A stretch of 64,000 nucleotides of DNA from Ianthella basta. Taxonomy: Eukaryota > Porifera > Demospongiae > Verongiida > Ianthellidae. The notes below the pieces were generated by a model that worked only from the letters and a program-made list of their open reading frames with translations, had not been told where the DNA came from and did not search any database. Position numbers and translations under genes: made by a program. Shown here one piece after another: positions 36,401 to 47,240 of this stretch. The stretch covers positions 7,805,822-7,869,821 of the forward strand of contig OZ025872.1 of assembly GCA_964019415.1 (NCBI GenBank). The letters run 5' to 3'. The first letter of the stretch is position 1. Each line of letters begins with the position of its first letter.

Positions 36401-38336
36401 GTAAACAAAGTCGATGAAATGTTCTGAGTACATTGTCGACGTTATTAAATTGTTTAAGCACATGTTCAAAGATGGCTTTCTCAAAACTGGCAGCGACTAC
36501 TCCCTTGCCCAATTTTCCGGATCATCCTTATCACCCCCTTCCAATTTTATAAAGTGCAGCTAAGTTTGGGAAAAAAGTGCAGCATTCTTGCCAGTCTGCA
36601 TGGTTTGACAAATGAAAATGACTTCATTTGAGAGAAAGAAGACGTTTTGTTCTGCCACGTGTGTATGACTGCTCTAGAATCAAAGAAGATGGATATCAAA
36701 AGAGGAGACCCAGCCTTCACAAATACAGGGTTGAGCAATTGGAAAGATGGCACTATTGGAGTGAACGAACACGAAGATTCTGCTTGCCACAAGGAGGCTT
36801 TGCAATTGGTTGTGGTTCTGCCAGCATATTGCCTGGATGTGGGTGAGATGCTATCCAAAACGCATGCTGATCAGAAGGATAACAGGCAGTGCCTACTAAG
36901 GTATCGTCAAAAACTAGGTTCTCGGCCCAATAAGGTATAGCTCTCCGTGGCGATGAAGATGAGAATGATTCTAACTTTATTCAGCTACAGAAATTGTGAT
37001 AATATTATAATTATTTTATTGCTTTCTCTGAACAGAATTATGGGAAGTGATGACTGAAGGAACTGTAAGAGTGGTAGTGTTTCAAGTGCATGTGAAAAGA
37101 AATTGCGAGCGAAGCGAGCAAAAATTTTTTTGCTTGGCCTGACCATCTCAAATTTCCTTCCTCCGGGTCTGCCATGGCAACATTTGCTTCATGTTTAGCT
37201 CATGTTCACATTTCTATTTCATGCCATGTAGTACAAATAGCATGATGTGAGTGAGTGAGCAAAGTTGCTGCCATTGTAACCAGTGTGTTGACTACCATTT
37301 CAATCAATGCCGGTACGGCAGCTGGCTTAGTTGTTATACTTAGTTCAATGTTTGTTGAGATCTCACCAACCTGTTAACTTCCTTACTATCTCTGTGTATT
37401 TAAACTTGTTCAGAATATCTGCTGTTCTGGTCAGCACTTCATAAGGTTTGGTGCACTGCACACTGACAACTCTGTCGTGGATGTAGCCTCCTTCTCCTCT
37501 CATCCTTTTCACTTCGTTACCAGTCACCAACTTCTCCTGGTACAACTCTGACAGCACTGTGTGGGATAGCAGCACTGATACACAGACTGGCCACGCAAAA
37601 CATTCGCACACTATGCTAATACCAAAGGTCTACAATGTGTGTGGGTACACAGTCACTGCTAAAGGTAGGAGGAACAGGTGCAGATAGGGAGGATTGGTGT
37701 TGAAGGCAACACTCACACAGTCTACACACAAGTTGACATGTAGAAAAGAGCAAACCTTTGATAGGCTTAACAGCCCTGTTGTACCACACCTCTCTCGCGT
37801 AGCCCTCCAACGCATCAAGGGTCTGCTGTACCACACCAGGCGGTTTTACTGCTGTTGTAAGAGCTAGCTCGTCAAACCACCAGCGCCCCGCCGCGCCAAC
37901 TCTGCTACACTCCTCACCGGTGATGACACGCCTCTCTGAATGAAGAGTCCTCAGGACTGCGAACACAAGGAAATAAGGAACCTTTCAACAGAGAAACCAC
38001 AGCGCGTGGATAGAGAACGGACAAGCCATAAGAATAGAGAACGAACCATAATGCGCGCGCAAATACTACTCAGACGTTCGGGTGTGGCTGCTCAATGAAC
38101 AGAGTTATCAGGGTGCTTGTGCAATTACCCAATGAAGAGCTGTGTACAAACTCCAAGTTCATGCCCCAACTCAACTTCGTACGTAGCTACATCACTCAGG
38201 CCGTGTCACCAACGTGTGTGCACGACTCCTCACCCACAACACGTACACCTTCTGTACACGTCATGTACTTACCATCTGTTGGAGCGAGACACGATGTATT
38301 CCCGTCAGTGCAAGGACAACATGTACTGTTCCCCAT
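30293..38336 (-). CDS. Myristoylation-type start followed by tandem death-fold-like exons
   Basis: Exons in order: 38336-38273, 37956-37756, 37556-37371, 35945-35763, 35663-35478, 35256-35071, 34767-34585, 31492-31298, 30909-30730, and the broken 30473-30293. The first exon reads MGNSTCCPCTDGNTSCLAPT. Gly2 and Cys6/Cys7 fit N-myristoylation with palmitoylation, implying membrane anchoring. Every internal exon is phase 1-1 and ~60-68 codons, so any subset can be spliced in frame. Two types alternate: alpha (LNELFTRHLLTGEEC...VLEKHGC) and beta (VLSELYQEKLVTEDEVKRM...LIDKFGYNEE). The helix spacing suggests a CARD/death-fold unit; this is an inference from pattern. No 3' terminal exon is found. 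Two transposons sit in introns. Confidence 0.6.
30532..30625. repeat. (TG)n with CGTG variants
   Basis: TG tract in the intron between the last two exons of the death-fold array. Confidence 0.95.
30730..30909 (-). CDS. Alpha-type death-fold exon
   Basis: 180 bp, phase 1-1, LNELFTRRLLTAEECLEEAS ... VLEKHGCAMNHLK. TGCAG acceptor, GTGAGT donor. Confidence 0.75.
31298..31492 (-). CDS. Beta-type death-fold exon
   Basis: 195 bp, phase 1-1, LSELYQEKLVTEDEVKRMRG ... DLLDKVDYCEYFDEAHKL. Three codons longer than its siblings. Acceptor ACAG, donor GTTGGT. Confidence 0.75.
31624..34358 (-). mobile_element. 2.7-kb TIR DNA transposon encoding a DUF7869-like protein
   Basis: The left terminus GTCCATGCAAAAACCCGGCT is matched by the inverse at 34358 leftward (GTCCACGCAAAAACCCGGCT). 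It sits in the intron between exons 34767-34585 and 31492-31298 and contains one protein gene on the minus strand. The target duplication is not resolved because the flanks are TG-rich. Confidence 0.8.
31913..34175 (-). pseudogene. DUF7869-like transposon protein with zinc knuckle, broken
   Basis: The main frame (to 32599) has acidic N-terminal repeats (EGEAEGLEVTASAR twice), then FECQQN and the hallmark HADNCVGQNKN. A TAA at ~32,601 follows CLIQ, and a frame change near 32,430 precedes the second frame (VITATDGETLVKFFNWSRFL, ending at 31913). The C-terminus has a CX2CX4HX4C zinc knuckle (CSVCKESGHNKRGC). An ATG at ~34,173 opens a short acidic leader ending at a stop ~135 bp later. I recognise the family as DUF7869-like from memory. 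One stop plus one frameshift indicate recent decay. Confidence 0.75.
34585..34767 (-). CDS. Alpha-type death-fold exon
   Basis: 183 bp, phase 1-1, LNELFTRHLLTGEECSEVAG ... VLEKHGCHVEELK. TGCAG acceptor, GTGAGT donor. Confidence 0.78.
35071..35256 (-). CDS. Beta-type death-fold exon
   Basis: 186 bp, phase 1-1, VLSELYLERLVTEDEWERMK ... DLIDKFGYNEEGTQLRG. ACAG-type acceptor, GTTGGT donor. Confidence 0.78.
35478..35663 (-). CDS. Beta-type death-fold exon
   Basis: 186 bp, phase 1-1, VLSELYQKKLVAETDLEMLK ... DVLYKFGHNESANKLKG. ACACAG acceptor, GTGAGG donor. Confidence 0.78.
35763..35945 (-). CDS. Alpha-type death-fold exon
   Basis: 183 bp, phase 1-1, LNELFLRHLLRGEECFEVAR ... VLEEHGCQVKDLQ. TGCAG acceptor, GTGAGT donor. 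Confidence 0.78.
36075..37160 (+). mobile_element. hAT (ZMYM/TTF-type) transposase fragment
   Basis: The plus frame at 36647-36940 reads FCHVCMTALESKKMDIKRGD then GLSNWKDGTIGVNEHEDSAC, the TTF zinc-finger pattern of hAT transposases. Upstream pieces (PLPNFPDHPYHPL, SAWFDK near 36.5-36.6 kb) are in other frames with stops. The catalytic hAT domain is missing. The boundaries given are loose: the left edge near CAGGCCCAGCGGAACC, the right near GCGAGCGAAGCGAGC. Confidence 0.65.
37371..37556 (-). CDS. Beta-type death-fold exon
   Basis: 186 bp, phase 1-1, VLSELYQEKLVTGNEVKRMR ... DILNKFKYTEIVRKLTG. ACACAG acceptor, GTTGGT donor. Confidence 0.78.
37756..37956 (-). CDS. Alpha-like first death-fold exon
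   Basis: 201 bp, phase 1-1, VLRTLHSERRVITGEECSRV ... DALEGYAREVWYNRAVKPIK. CGCAG acceptor, GTTTGC donor. Its closest relative is the orphan exon 45980-45777. Confidence 0.75.
38273..38336 (-). CDS. First exon with myristoylation/palmitoylation signature
   Basis: 64 bp from ATG to a GTAAGT donor, reading MGNSTCCPCTDGNTSCLAPT plus D and one base (phase 1), exactly the phase required by the next exon. It is supported by a diverged homologous exon at 46300-46229 with the same CPCT motif and donor. Confidence 0.65.
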
Positions 38337-39215
38337 ACTTGATCATGAGACAGAAAGATGGCCGACAATGAATGTCATTATCAGCTAATGATCAAAGACG
38401 ACAGTTACAAATGTGTAAGTAAAGCATGCATTATGAGGTAGTCTGGACTATCTGCAGAGATCGAAATTAAAGTTAAATTATAATTAAGACAACTATGGCG
38501 CTGCTTTTATTATAATAATATGATTATAGAATTGAAAGTCTTTACTTGACAATGTTTAGTCCCATGAGACATTTTGGGTAAAATTAGCTACTTTTAGAAC
38601 CTGTCTTTAGCAATCTAGCAATAATTACACATATCATTGTCTAGAGAAATTGGCAGTCAAATACATCCCCATGCACAGAGTGACCACACAGACATGCAGT
38701 AATGTAGATACAAGAGGACCACCATACTCATGAGACACACAATACAGTATGGTCCGAACCAATTTACTACATAATCAAAAGTGTGCACACATGGCACACT
38801 GCAAGTGTGAGGGCTGACAGGGAAGGTGTTTAACTTGTTCCTTTGAGTTCGTTCAGTCGCTGCACGAGACTCCCCAGGTTGAACTTGCTCATGTCCTGAC
38901 CTTCCTGTCCACCTGAGGTGCTGCTAGCGGGGAGAGGGTTGACGGGAGCAGGGGTAGAGTTCTCACTACCAGGGGCAGCTGGCTTACGAGCCTGAGGAGA
39001 GTATTTGTACAGAGAGGAAACGTTGAGTGATAAGAAGTGTTGTGACTTTTGCACTTGCATGCAGGGAGCTGCAACTTTAAGCACAGTTCCTTTTAGCTGG
39101 TTTGCTGCCTGGAGCAACACTGGGATTGTCCTTGGAGGCATCGATTCCAGCAGGGATGTTCTGTAAAATGAATTGTAACATGATCCATGGACCCATGTCT
39201 TAGTGTGTTTGTTCA

Positions 39216-39368
<153 letters not shown>

Positions 39369-40671
39369 CAAAGAATGCACAAATACACTCTGCAGGGAAG
39401 GAACAGAATACAAGTACACATGAGAATAAGTGCACGGAGCACAGATTGACAGAAACACTTTTCCAAGGAGTACAGTAAACAGCTACACTTAAGCATTGTG
39501 TCAGTCAATGCCAATACCATTGCACACACATGGATAGGGCCACCCCCTTCCCTCACAATACTGGACCAGGTAAAATATGCAACAAGATCAGAGTAAGACT
39601 AGAGGCCCAGAAGAGGCTGTCAGTGAAACAGCACTATGACACTATGCACACAGACACACACCCACACATTAGGTGTATACACATAATGTCCAACATTGCT
39701 AGTGAGTGGACTGTCTGGATCTGTCACACTAACTCTTGTTCTGTGCCTTGCAGCACTGTCGTTCATACTCCACCGCCTTCAGTCCCTCTTGACCCAGTTC
39801 TGGTAGTGGGGCAGTGTGTTTGAGGCAACAAACGCATGCAAGTCAAAGGAGGGGTGCTTCTCGGTCAAGGCATACAGCTCCCTGAATCCCTGGAGGGGAG
39901 AGGTAATGAGTAAAATGATTGGAAGCTCTTTGCAGAGGAGGCAGAGGGAGTGGTCAATACACCTCTTTAGAGCAATCCTGTACAATATTCACAAGGTCTC
40001 AACACAACTCCACTCATCATCTTTTGAACCACTGCTCCTTGTGTTATGTTATACTGGATCCTACATACCTCTAACTACTTGTATGTACAGTGTGTCTCAG
40101 GGCAGCTTGATATAGAGAATAATTCGCTGTACTACAAACACTACATACATGTCTACTGCCCTTTCTCACCCTCCTCCCTCCCCCTCTCACCTCTCGCTGT
40201 GTCTCCAGGGACCGGTCCCTCGTCTTGTCCAGTGCATCAGCAAGTGGTGTGGCCACCTCATCAGGGATGTCCACCAACACCAGCTGAGGTGGGCGCTTGG
40301 GCTGCACTCGGGAGGCTCCCTAATGGGAGAGGGTGGGGACAGATGTGGAGTATACCTAAGTATACAATTACACACACATACACAGACTGAGGGACACATG
40401 CAAATACACGTACACGCACAGACACACGCTTTGATGGCAAATCAGTAAAATTACTCTGACATGCATAGCGCAAAGCAAAAGTGACAGACAAGATGTCAGA
40501 AACTAGCTGTCACAGTACAGTCATTTGTTAGATGCACATTGCTGACGCAACACACACACCGATCACACACACATGAACACAAACACACAGCACACACAAA
40601 ACAACACACACAAAACAACACACACCCAAACACACCACCTTCACACACACAATCTTCACTAGTCTTCTTAC

Positions 40672-40813
40672 CTCTCTGGCCCCCTCTTTAGGTGAGGTCT
40701 TGGTCTGTGGTGCTGCACCCTCTCCACTCAGCCTCTTCTTGGCAATGGTCTTGCAGAGGTACTTGTACATGGCACTCTGTCAGCTGTCCTCCACCATGGT
40801 CAGGTGGTCCAGG

Positions 40814-40815
<2 letters not shown>
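40672..40815 (-). pseudogene. CKAP5-like exon with in-frame TGA and microsatellite acceptor
   Basis: Reads VLDHLTMVEDS, then TGA (40782-40780), then QSAMYKYLCKTIAKKRL in the same frame. The intron's 3' splice site is the last CAG of a ~185-bp CA tract on the minus strand, with no pyrimidine tract. Confidence 0.75.
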
Positions 40816-40817
<2 letters not shown>

Positions 40818-40892
<75 letters not shown>

Positions 40893-40913
40893 TGTGTGCA
40901 TGTGTGTGTGTGT

Positions 40914-41002
<89 letters not shown>
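40818..41002. repeat. (TG)n microsatellite abutting an exon
   Basis: Compound TG tract with CGCG and CATG interruptions. It forms the entire 3' end of the intron before exon 40815-40672. Confidence 0.97.
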
Positions 41003-41005
<3 letters not shown>

Positions 41006-41842
41006 AAGTGGGCATGTGTGCAATGTGCACAGAAGGGTACAGATTGGGAAGCTGCTGAACACTAATCCAATCCCACTGCACACAATTAGAAACACCCAGT
41101 GCTCTAAGCAAGCTGAGCACCAAAGGACTCACGCTGTCCCCCATGATGGCGACCAGGTGGAAGAGGATGGTCTTCACAGTGCGAAAGGGTGTGTCATCTT
41201 GGACCTGCCCCTCTGCGGTGCGGTCGTTGTAGCCAGTGAAGAAGTGGTGCACATTGAGGAGAAGCTGGTCAAAGTTGACTTGAGGAAGGATCTGGGAGAG
41301 CTGATGTGTCAGCTTCCAGAGTCACTAGAGAGGAAAGAGGAGACGGACAAGGAAGTACACTGACACAGAGGTACTGCTGAAAAGTGTTAAACTACATACA
41401 CTTGACCATTGCTCGACTGATCTCTGAACATATGCAAGCATCAAATTTTCAGCCAACTACCATTGAAGCTACTATAACCATTTATGCCAGTATTACACTC
41501 ATTAGTTGACTATCCACACAAAACTGCTGACCAATCACTCCATCAGAGAGGTGCCATACTCCTCAGAACATTACACCATAGTGCATGTATCAGGTACTCA
41601 CCTTCATGGCCATTTCAGTTAGCTTGGAGGGGTTGCCGTCCTGTCCAAGAAACTACAACATCACATGTAGAAGGGAACTAGAAGGAAGTGTGAGGAGAGC
41701 AAGCAGATCACTTAAAGCATCAGGTGTGTGTCCAATACAAACTCTGACATGAAGTGTGGAGTAGGTGGTGAGGAATGCATACATACATACTGTGACGAGT
41801 TTAATGACACTTTCTTTTTTCTTGATACCATACAAACATGCA

Positions 41843-41847
<5 letters not shown>

Positions 41848-41927
<80 letters not shown>
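41848..41927. repeat. (CA)n microsatellite
   Basis: CA tract in the intron directly after (minus strand) exon 42193-41964. Confidence 0.97.
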
Positions 41928-41929
<2 letters not shown>

Positions 41930-41963
41930 ACAGACGGACAGACTGACAGACAGCCAGACTTAC

Positions 41964-42193
41964 CCAAACAGTGCATTCTTTTCTCCGTCCTCAATCACTT
42001 TCAACATGAGAAAGTTGAAGGACCTATTGAGCTGAGCCACATCCTCCAACCTCAGCATCCTCTCATCCTGGAGGAGGGTCATCACATCACGCTCTGTCTC
42101 CACCAAGGTGTCTTGAGAGGCGGCAGCTGCTAGCTCCGGTTGACTGAAGGTGTTGAGGAGGCAGCTTGTGAGCCGCTTGCCCAGTAACATCAC
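41964..42193 (-). CDS. CKAP5-like TOG5 exon, open
   Basis: 230 bp, open frame VMLLGKRLTSCLLNTFSQPE ... LNRSFNFLMLKVIEDGEKNA, HEAT-like helices. Clear CTCAG acceptor and GTAAGT donor. One of the undamaged exons of the truncated gene. Confidence 0.78.
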
Positions 42194-44354
42194 CTGAGGA
42201 GAGAGGAGGTTGGAGAGGGAGAGTGAAAGGAGTGGAGAGGAGCTTAGGGAATAGTTGAAAGTCAAAACACAGCCAGTCCACACCCTGTCCTGCCCTGCCT
42301 ACCTGTTTGAGACACTCCGGAGAGTTAGCCTGTTGGAGCTGGGTGTTGAAGTTCATCCTCATCTGCATTAGGATGGCCCTCAGGAGCTGGAGGGAGAGGG
42401 ACAAGGAATGAGGAGGGTTAAGAAATTAGGAAATAATTTTAAATTGTACTGTTAACTAATGAGATAATCAGGGTGGAAGCACTATCGGGGGATCGTGCGT
42501 GCGTGTGTGTTTGTGTGTGCATGTCTGTGTGTGTCTGTGGCAATGGCCCACCTGATCCACATTTAGTTTGATTGTCGCAGTGTGCTCTGGCTTGGACAGA
42601 ATCTGATCCATCTGCAGCCCAACAAGATAAGATATGTCATCACAACAACAAGAGCTGCTTTACGTTCGTACTTGGCAGACTCAGTACCACTGATGGGCAC
42701 TACAACATGTATGTAGTTACTCATACTGTACTGTATGTCCCATATGTATGTAGTTACTCATACTGTACTGTATGTCCCAAATGTACATGTACGTCTATAT
42801 ATGGTGTACATCTACAATATACCACTACTACAACAGTACAACCAGATCCTACAGACTGGTCCTCTTATGATACAGTGGAGCTTTGTGAAGGGCACCTCTC
42901 TACAAAGCACAGCACCTCTGTAAACAGTGCAGAGAGGTCAGTCCCAAAGGTGACACCTACCCACACTGTATGTGGCTTAAGTACAGAGTCACAGTACACC
43001 GTACAGTGTTGGTGTGTGTTAGGTAGTTGTAGCCAGGGCAGCCAGCTGATGTGTACAATAGTGCTACAGTTAGGTGGCTGCATTACAGAGTGACCATTAG
43101 AGACAGGCTCCAACACAGGAATAGTTGGCTATTGCTTTGCAGTAGTACCCTTGAGCATTCCTTCCCACCTGTCTAAGGGCTGAGATACAAGCCTGCCCAT
43201 CACTGCTGGCAATCTGTGACACAATGAAGCTGATGGCTGCTGAAGTGGTGGCCATTTGACTTGGGGAGAAAGTGAGCGAGGGAGGGGGGTTTGCTAATAA
43301 CCTGCAAACATTGGAAAGGGAAGACAGCCACAGTGTGATTACAGAGAAGACAGACAAGAGTGATAGGAGAGAGAAACACTGAGGACACATGTAGTACTGG
43401 AGCATACTGATGGAAACTGTGTACTTATATACACACACAAGCAAGCATACACAGAATCACACAAGCTACACACAGCACTAAAGTGCACAGGCACAGAGAT
43501 ACACAACTAGTTTTGAAATTTCACACTGAGGCACCTCAAAGCCCTCCTACACACACACACACACAGACACACAAACACCACGCATGTCCCCAGGCCATAT
43601 GCTCACACGCACACATGCACATGCACACAGAAACACCACACTAACTTTGAAGTTTCATACTGCGGAAGCAAATAGTCCTCCAAGAGGTCCTCCTGCATGT
43701 TTGACAGCTGGCAGTTTGGCCAACTTGAGGACGGGAGCAGCAGGGTAGCAATACTTGGAGAAGTCCATCTTGAGGGGACCGTCTGGGACAGGGATAGCAG
43801 ACCGCTTGGGGGGGCGAGGCAGTAGGGGGTGGGGCCACTTCAGGCTCTGGCTCCTCGGCAGCAGGGGCAGGAGGCACAGGCGAGGGCTCCTTCGCTACAG
43901 TAGCATCAGGGTCTACTGCCATCCTGCAGACAGACAAGGGGCGGGTAGGAGGTACACATGGGCAATCTGTAAAGGTACTGTCACACTAGATGCGTACATG
44001 TATGTATTGAAGATACATGAACAACTAAGGCTGCTAACATTATAAGCCACTACACACATGTAGCATACTATACCAGGAAATGGTACTTCTTCCATGGGCC
44101 CACACAGTGTAGAATACCTCTTATTACAGTACATTAACATCCATATCACACCTTTGTTTGGATGCCACACCCTTGGCTCCACCCTTCTGTTGCGGTGGGG
44201 GTTGGTCATCTTCTTCCTTCTTCCTCTCCCCCTCCCCCTTGGCGTTGGGAGAGGACTGCTTCTCTTGTAAGGTGATTGTGGTGTTGGTCTTAGGAGAAGA
44301 CTTCTTGGCTGATCTGTGGATCTGCTCTTCGAGCATGGAGAGATCCTTATGATG

Positions 44355-44610
44355 GACCTGGGAGAGGGGAGGGGAGGGGAGGGGAGGGGAGGGGAGGAGA
44401 GGGGAGGGAGACAGCAATAAAGAGCGGTGTGTGAGGTGAGTGGGAGGAGGAGGGGAGGAGGGGAGGGGAGGAGGGGGAGGGGAGGAGGGGGAGACTGCAA
44501 TAAGAGTGATGTGTGAGGTGAGTGGGAGGAGGAGGGGAGGAGGGTAGGGGGGAGACAGCAATAAAGAGTGGTGTGTGGGGTGAGTGGGAGGAGGAGGGGA
44601 GGTGAAGGGA
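44355..44610. repeat. G-rich minisatellite in CKAP5-like intron
   Basis: GGGGAGG runs plus about three ~80-bp units containing CAATAAAGAGTGGTGTGTG and GGTGAGTGGGAGGAGGAGGG. G-rich on the plus strand, so C-rich in the minus-strand transcript. Confidence 0.85.
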
Positions 44611-45599
44611 AGCACGGACTCACCCTTCCCACATGCTTGTAGATTGCATCCCCCATGTTCTCATAGAAGATGACCAGTGTGTTGAGGGCAGCGTTCCGCA
44701 CAGAGCTGTCCTTCTCTCCAACAAAGGGAGCAATCTGCTGGACAGCCTTCTGAGGTGAGGGCTGACACACCACAAGGCCATTGTTCTGAACCAACACTCC
44801 AAGCATCTCCAGACATTCTAGGAGGGACAGGAGGAAGAGGATGGAGTGTGAGAAGTATCAAAGGAGAGGAAGGGAGAGTAGTAGAGAGGAAGGGAGAGTA
44901 GTAGAGAGGAAGGCAAAAGCAGGGAGAATAGAGAGGAAGGGAGGTAAGGAGAGATTAGGACAGAAAGAGAAAGGAACAGGCAAAACGTGAGTGCCAAGGA
45001 GTAGTGACTGAGAGTGGAAGGAGTGCACACACACAGTGTCCACTACTTTAAGTTATTCACACCACAAGGTGGTGCAATCAAGTTCTCACCAAATCTCTGT
45101 CGAGAGTTCTTTGACTTGAGTCCATCTGCCACATACCCAAACGGTTTGGGTGGAGCATAGAAGGAGCCAATCTGGTCAAACAGAGCACGAACCTCCTTGC
45201 GAACTGCATCCTTCGCATCGCCACTCTGGAGGGGAAAGGAGGGGAATTCCCCAGCAACATTACAGCTTAAACAAGCCAGAAGCACATAAAGACTGCACAA
45301 CAGAGATGTGATGCCTTCTACAATTGCCAAATTGCTCACTCTCCAGTGTGCATACGTACCTTTATGACGAGGAAGGGTAAGAAATTGTGGCCTCAAAGTC
45401 ACTCATCTGGTACTTCTTCTTGATGAGGAGGGCAAAGAGAGAGGATAGGAAGTCGAGGCATTTTAGGTTCACCGTGGTGTTGGTGTCACATAATCTGGGA
45501 GGAGGAGGAGGGGAGAGGGAGAGGGATCAAGGGAGGGTCTACCATATTAGACACACACACGTGGGAATAGACGTACTGCAGATGAAAGACACTTGTACA

Positions 45600-45632
<33 letters not shown>
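45600..45632. repeat. Short (TG)n
   Basis: TG dinucleotide run between the CKAP5-like 5' edge and the orphan death-fold exon. Confidence 0.9.
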
Positions 45633-45634
<2 letters not shown>

Positions 45635-45776
45635 GTCACTCAGTACAATTTGTAACTAAATGACACGCACAAAGTGACAAGAGTGGACTAGTCATACAAT
45701 GTACATGCACTCAAATGAGAAACATGCTCAGATGTAGCTGGTCTGTTCCTTTCACTGACCCCACACTAGAACACAC

Positions 45777-45980
45777 CTTTGATAGGAGTGACTACACTGC
45801 CGTACCACCACTCTCCTTGATGTTCCTCCAACAGGTCCAGTGCTTGCTGTATCATGCCAGGTGGTTTCAGTACAACACTCTGAACAAGCCACTCACTCCA
45901 GAGGTCTCCTCTCATCAGCCAAATTGTTCTGCACTCTTTGCTAGTGAAGACATGATTCGCCATATGTAGAGTCTTCAGAA
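45777..45980 (-). CDS. Orphan alpha-like death-fold exon
   Basis: 204 bp, phase 1-1, VLKTLHMANHVFTSKECRTI ... DLLEEHQGEWWYGSVVTPIK. TGCAG acceptor, GTGTGT donor. Homologous to 37956-37756. No further death-fold exon follows before the CKAP5-like segment. Confidence 0.65.
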
Positions 45981-46228
45981 CTGCACACACAATATAACAC
46001 ATATAGCTTCCCCATCGATATCAGTGAGAACATTCTCCCCACTAATTATATAAATAGCTATACTGACAAGGGTGGCAGAAAGGATCCAGGCTAGCTATAT
46101 AGCTAGCAGGGGCTGTTCAATCTCCCGCTACCAGTCGAATGACCCGTGTCCCTTCACTGATACATCCATGCACAGATAAGATGGCCTTAAGATTGGCTCC
46201 TTACAGTGTTCCCTTCAAGAGTACTTAC

Positions 46229-46300
46229 TAGGGAGCGGAGCGAGACACAGCCTTTCCTGTCGGTGCACGATGTACAAGGACAACCTCTTGCATCGGCCAT
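46229..46300 (-). CDS. Orphan Cys-rich first exon
   Basis: 72 bp from ATG to a GTAAGT donor, MADARGCPCTSCTDRKGCVS. Homologous to 38336-38273, but it lacks Gly2 and ends in phase 0, which does not fit the phase-1 exon at 45980. It is therefore probably broken or differently spliced. Confidence 0.45.
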
Positions 46301-46824
46301 TTTCGGAGCGCGCCAAAGTTCTATCCTCACTCTCGCTCCAAATAATTAGGAAATGGAAAATGAAATTAAAAAGGTAACAGATGCACACTACATACAGTCA
46401 GTGGAATAGGAAAGAATACATAGTCTACTAATACAAACACACAAAAACAAATACGTAGGGAATAATAGAATTTGAAAATAAAGAGACATGTGTACATGCA
46501 ATGAACATTGTCTTGTGGTACTTTGAGTTGAGCAAGAGCTGAGGTGGTCATCACATCAGCTAGTCTGCTTCCCTGTGTGGGACACAGTGGAGAGATAGGA
46601 GAGAATAGAACTGAAGGCAATGACAACAAGTGTGAAGTGGGCATGTATATGTGTGTGTGTGTATGTGTGTGTGTGTACTTGTGTAGTGAGTACATGGGTG
46701 GAGTGACGGTGGGTGAACACAGAAGGTTACAACTATGTTGCAAATTAGACCAATGGAGCAAGTTGCATGCCACACACATACAAGCGCACGCACACACACA
46801 CACGCATGCATGCACGCATGCATG

Positions 46825-46828
<4 letters not shown>

Positions 46829-46920
<92 letters not shown>
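46829..46920. repeat. (CA)n microsatellite
   Basis: CA tract starting 28 bp downstream of the paralog 2 stop codon, so inside its likely 3' UTR. Confidence 0.97.
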
Positions 46921-46923
<3 letters not shown>

Positions 46924-46947
46924 TTCATTCACTCTTCACCAACCTCT

Positions 46948-47240
46948 TCATTGCAACTCTTCCTTCATCATCTTCCCAAAAGATTGCATTTTTGGATGAC
47001 CTTCCACTTCACTAGCCACATCACAGTACTTTCGCAGAGTGTCCAAATTGGCATGACGTATCAAGTGGTCATACAGGATCTCTTTGGCATCTTCATTTGT
47101 TGCAGTGTTGATGTGTGATAATACCACTTCAGTGATTACTCCAATGCGTTTGAGCTTCAGCAGCTTTAACTTGGGATTCACGACTTCAAAGAACTCGGTC
47201 TCGTGTTTCTTGAGTAACTTTGATACTGAAACTGGTGAAA
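46948..47240 (-). CDS. Terminal CARD-like exon, paralog 2
   Basis: 293 bp to TGA, reading VSKLLKKHETEFFEVVNPKL ... ILYDHLIRHANLDTLRKYCD ... GKMMKEELQ. Helix pattern (L..F......V.P..LL..L...GVIT) fits CARD/death-fold domains. Confidence 0.8.

Noticed and set aside
44124-44806. Pro/Ser-rich minus ORFs
   Set aside because: They run through a G-rich intronic minisatellite between CKAP5-like exons.
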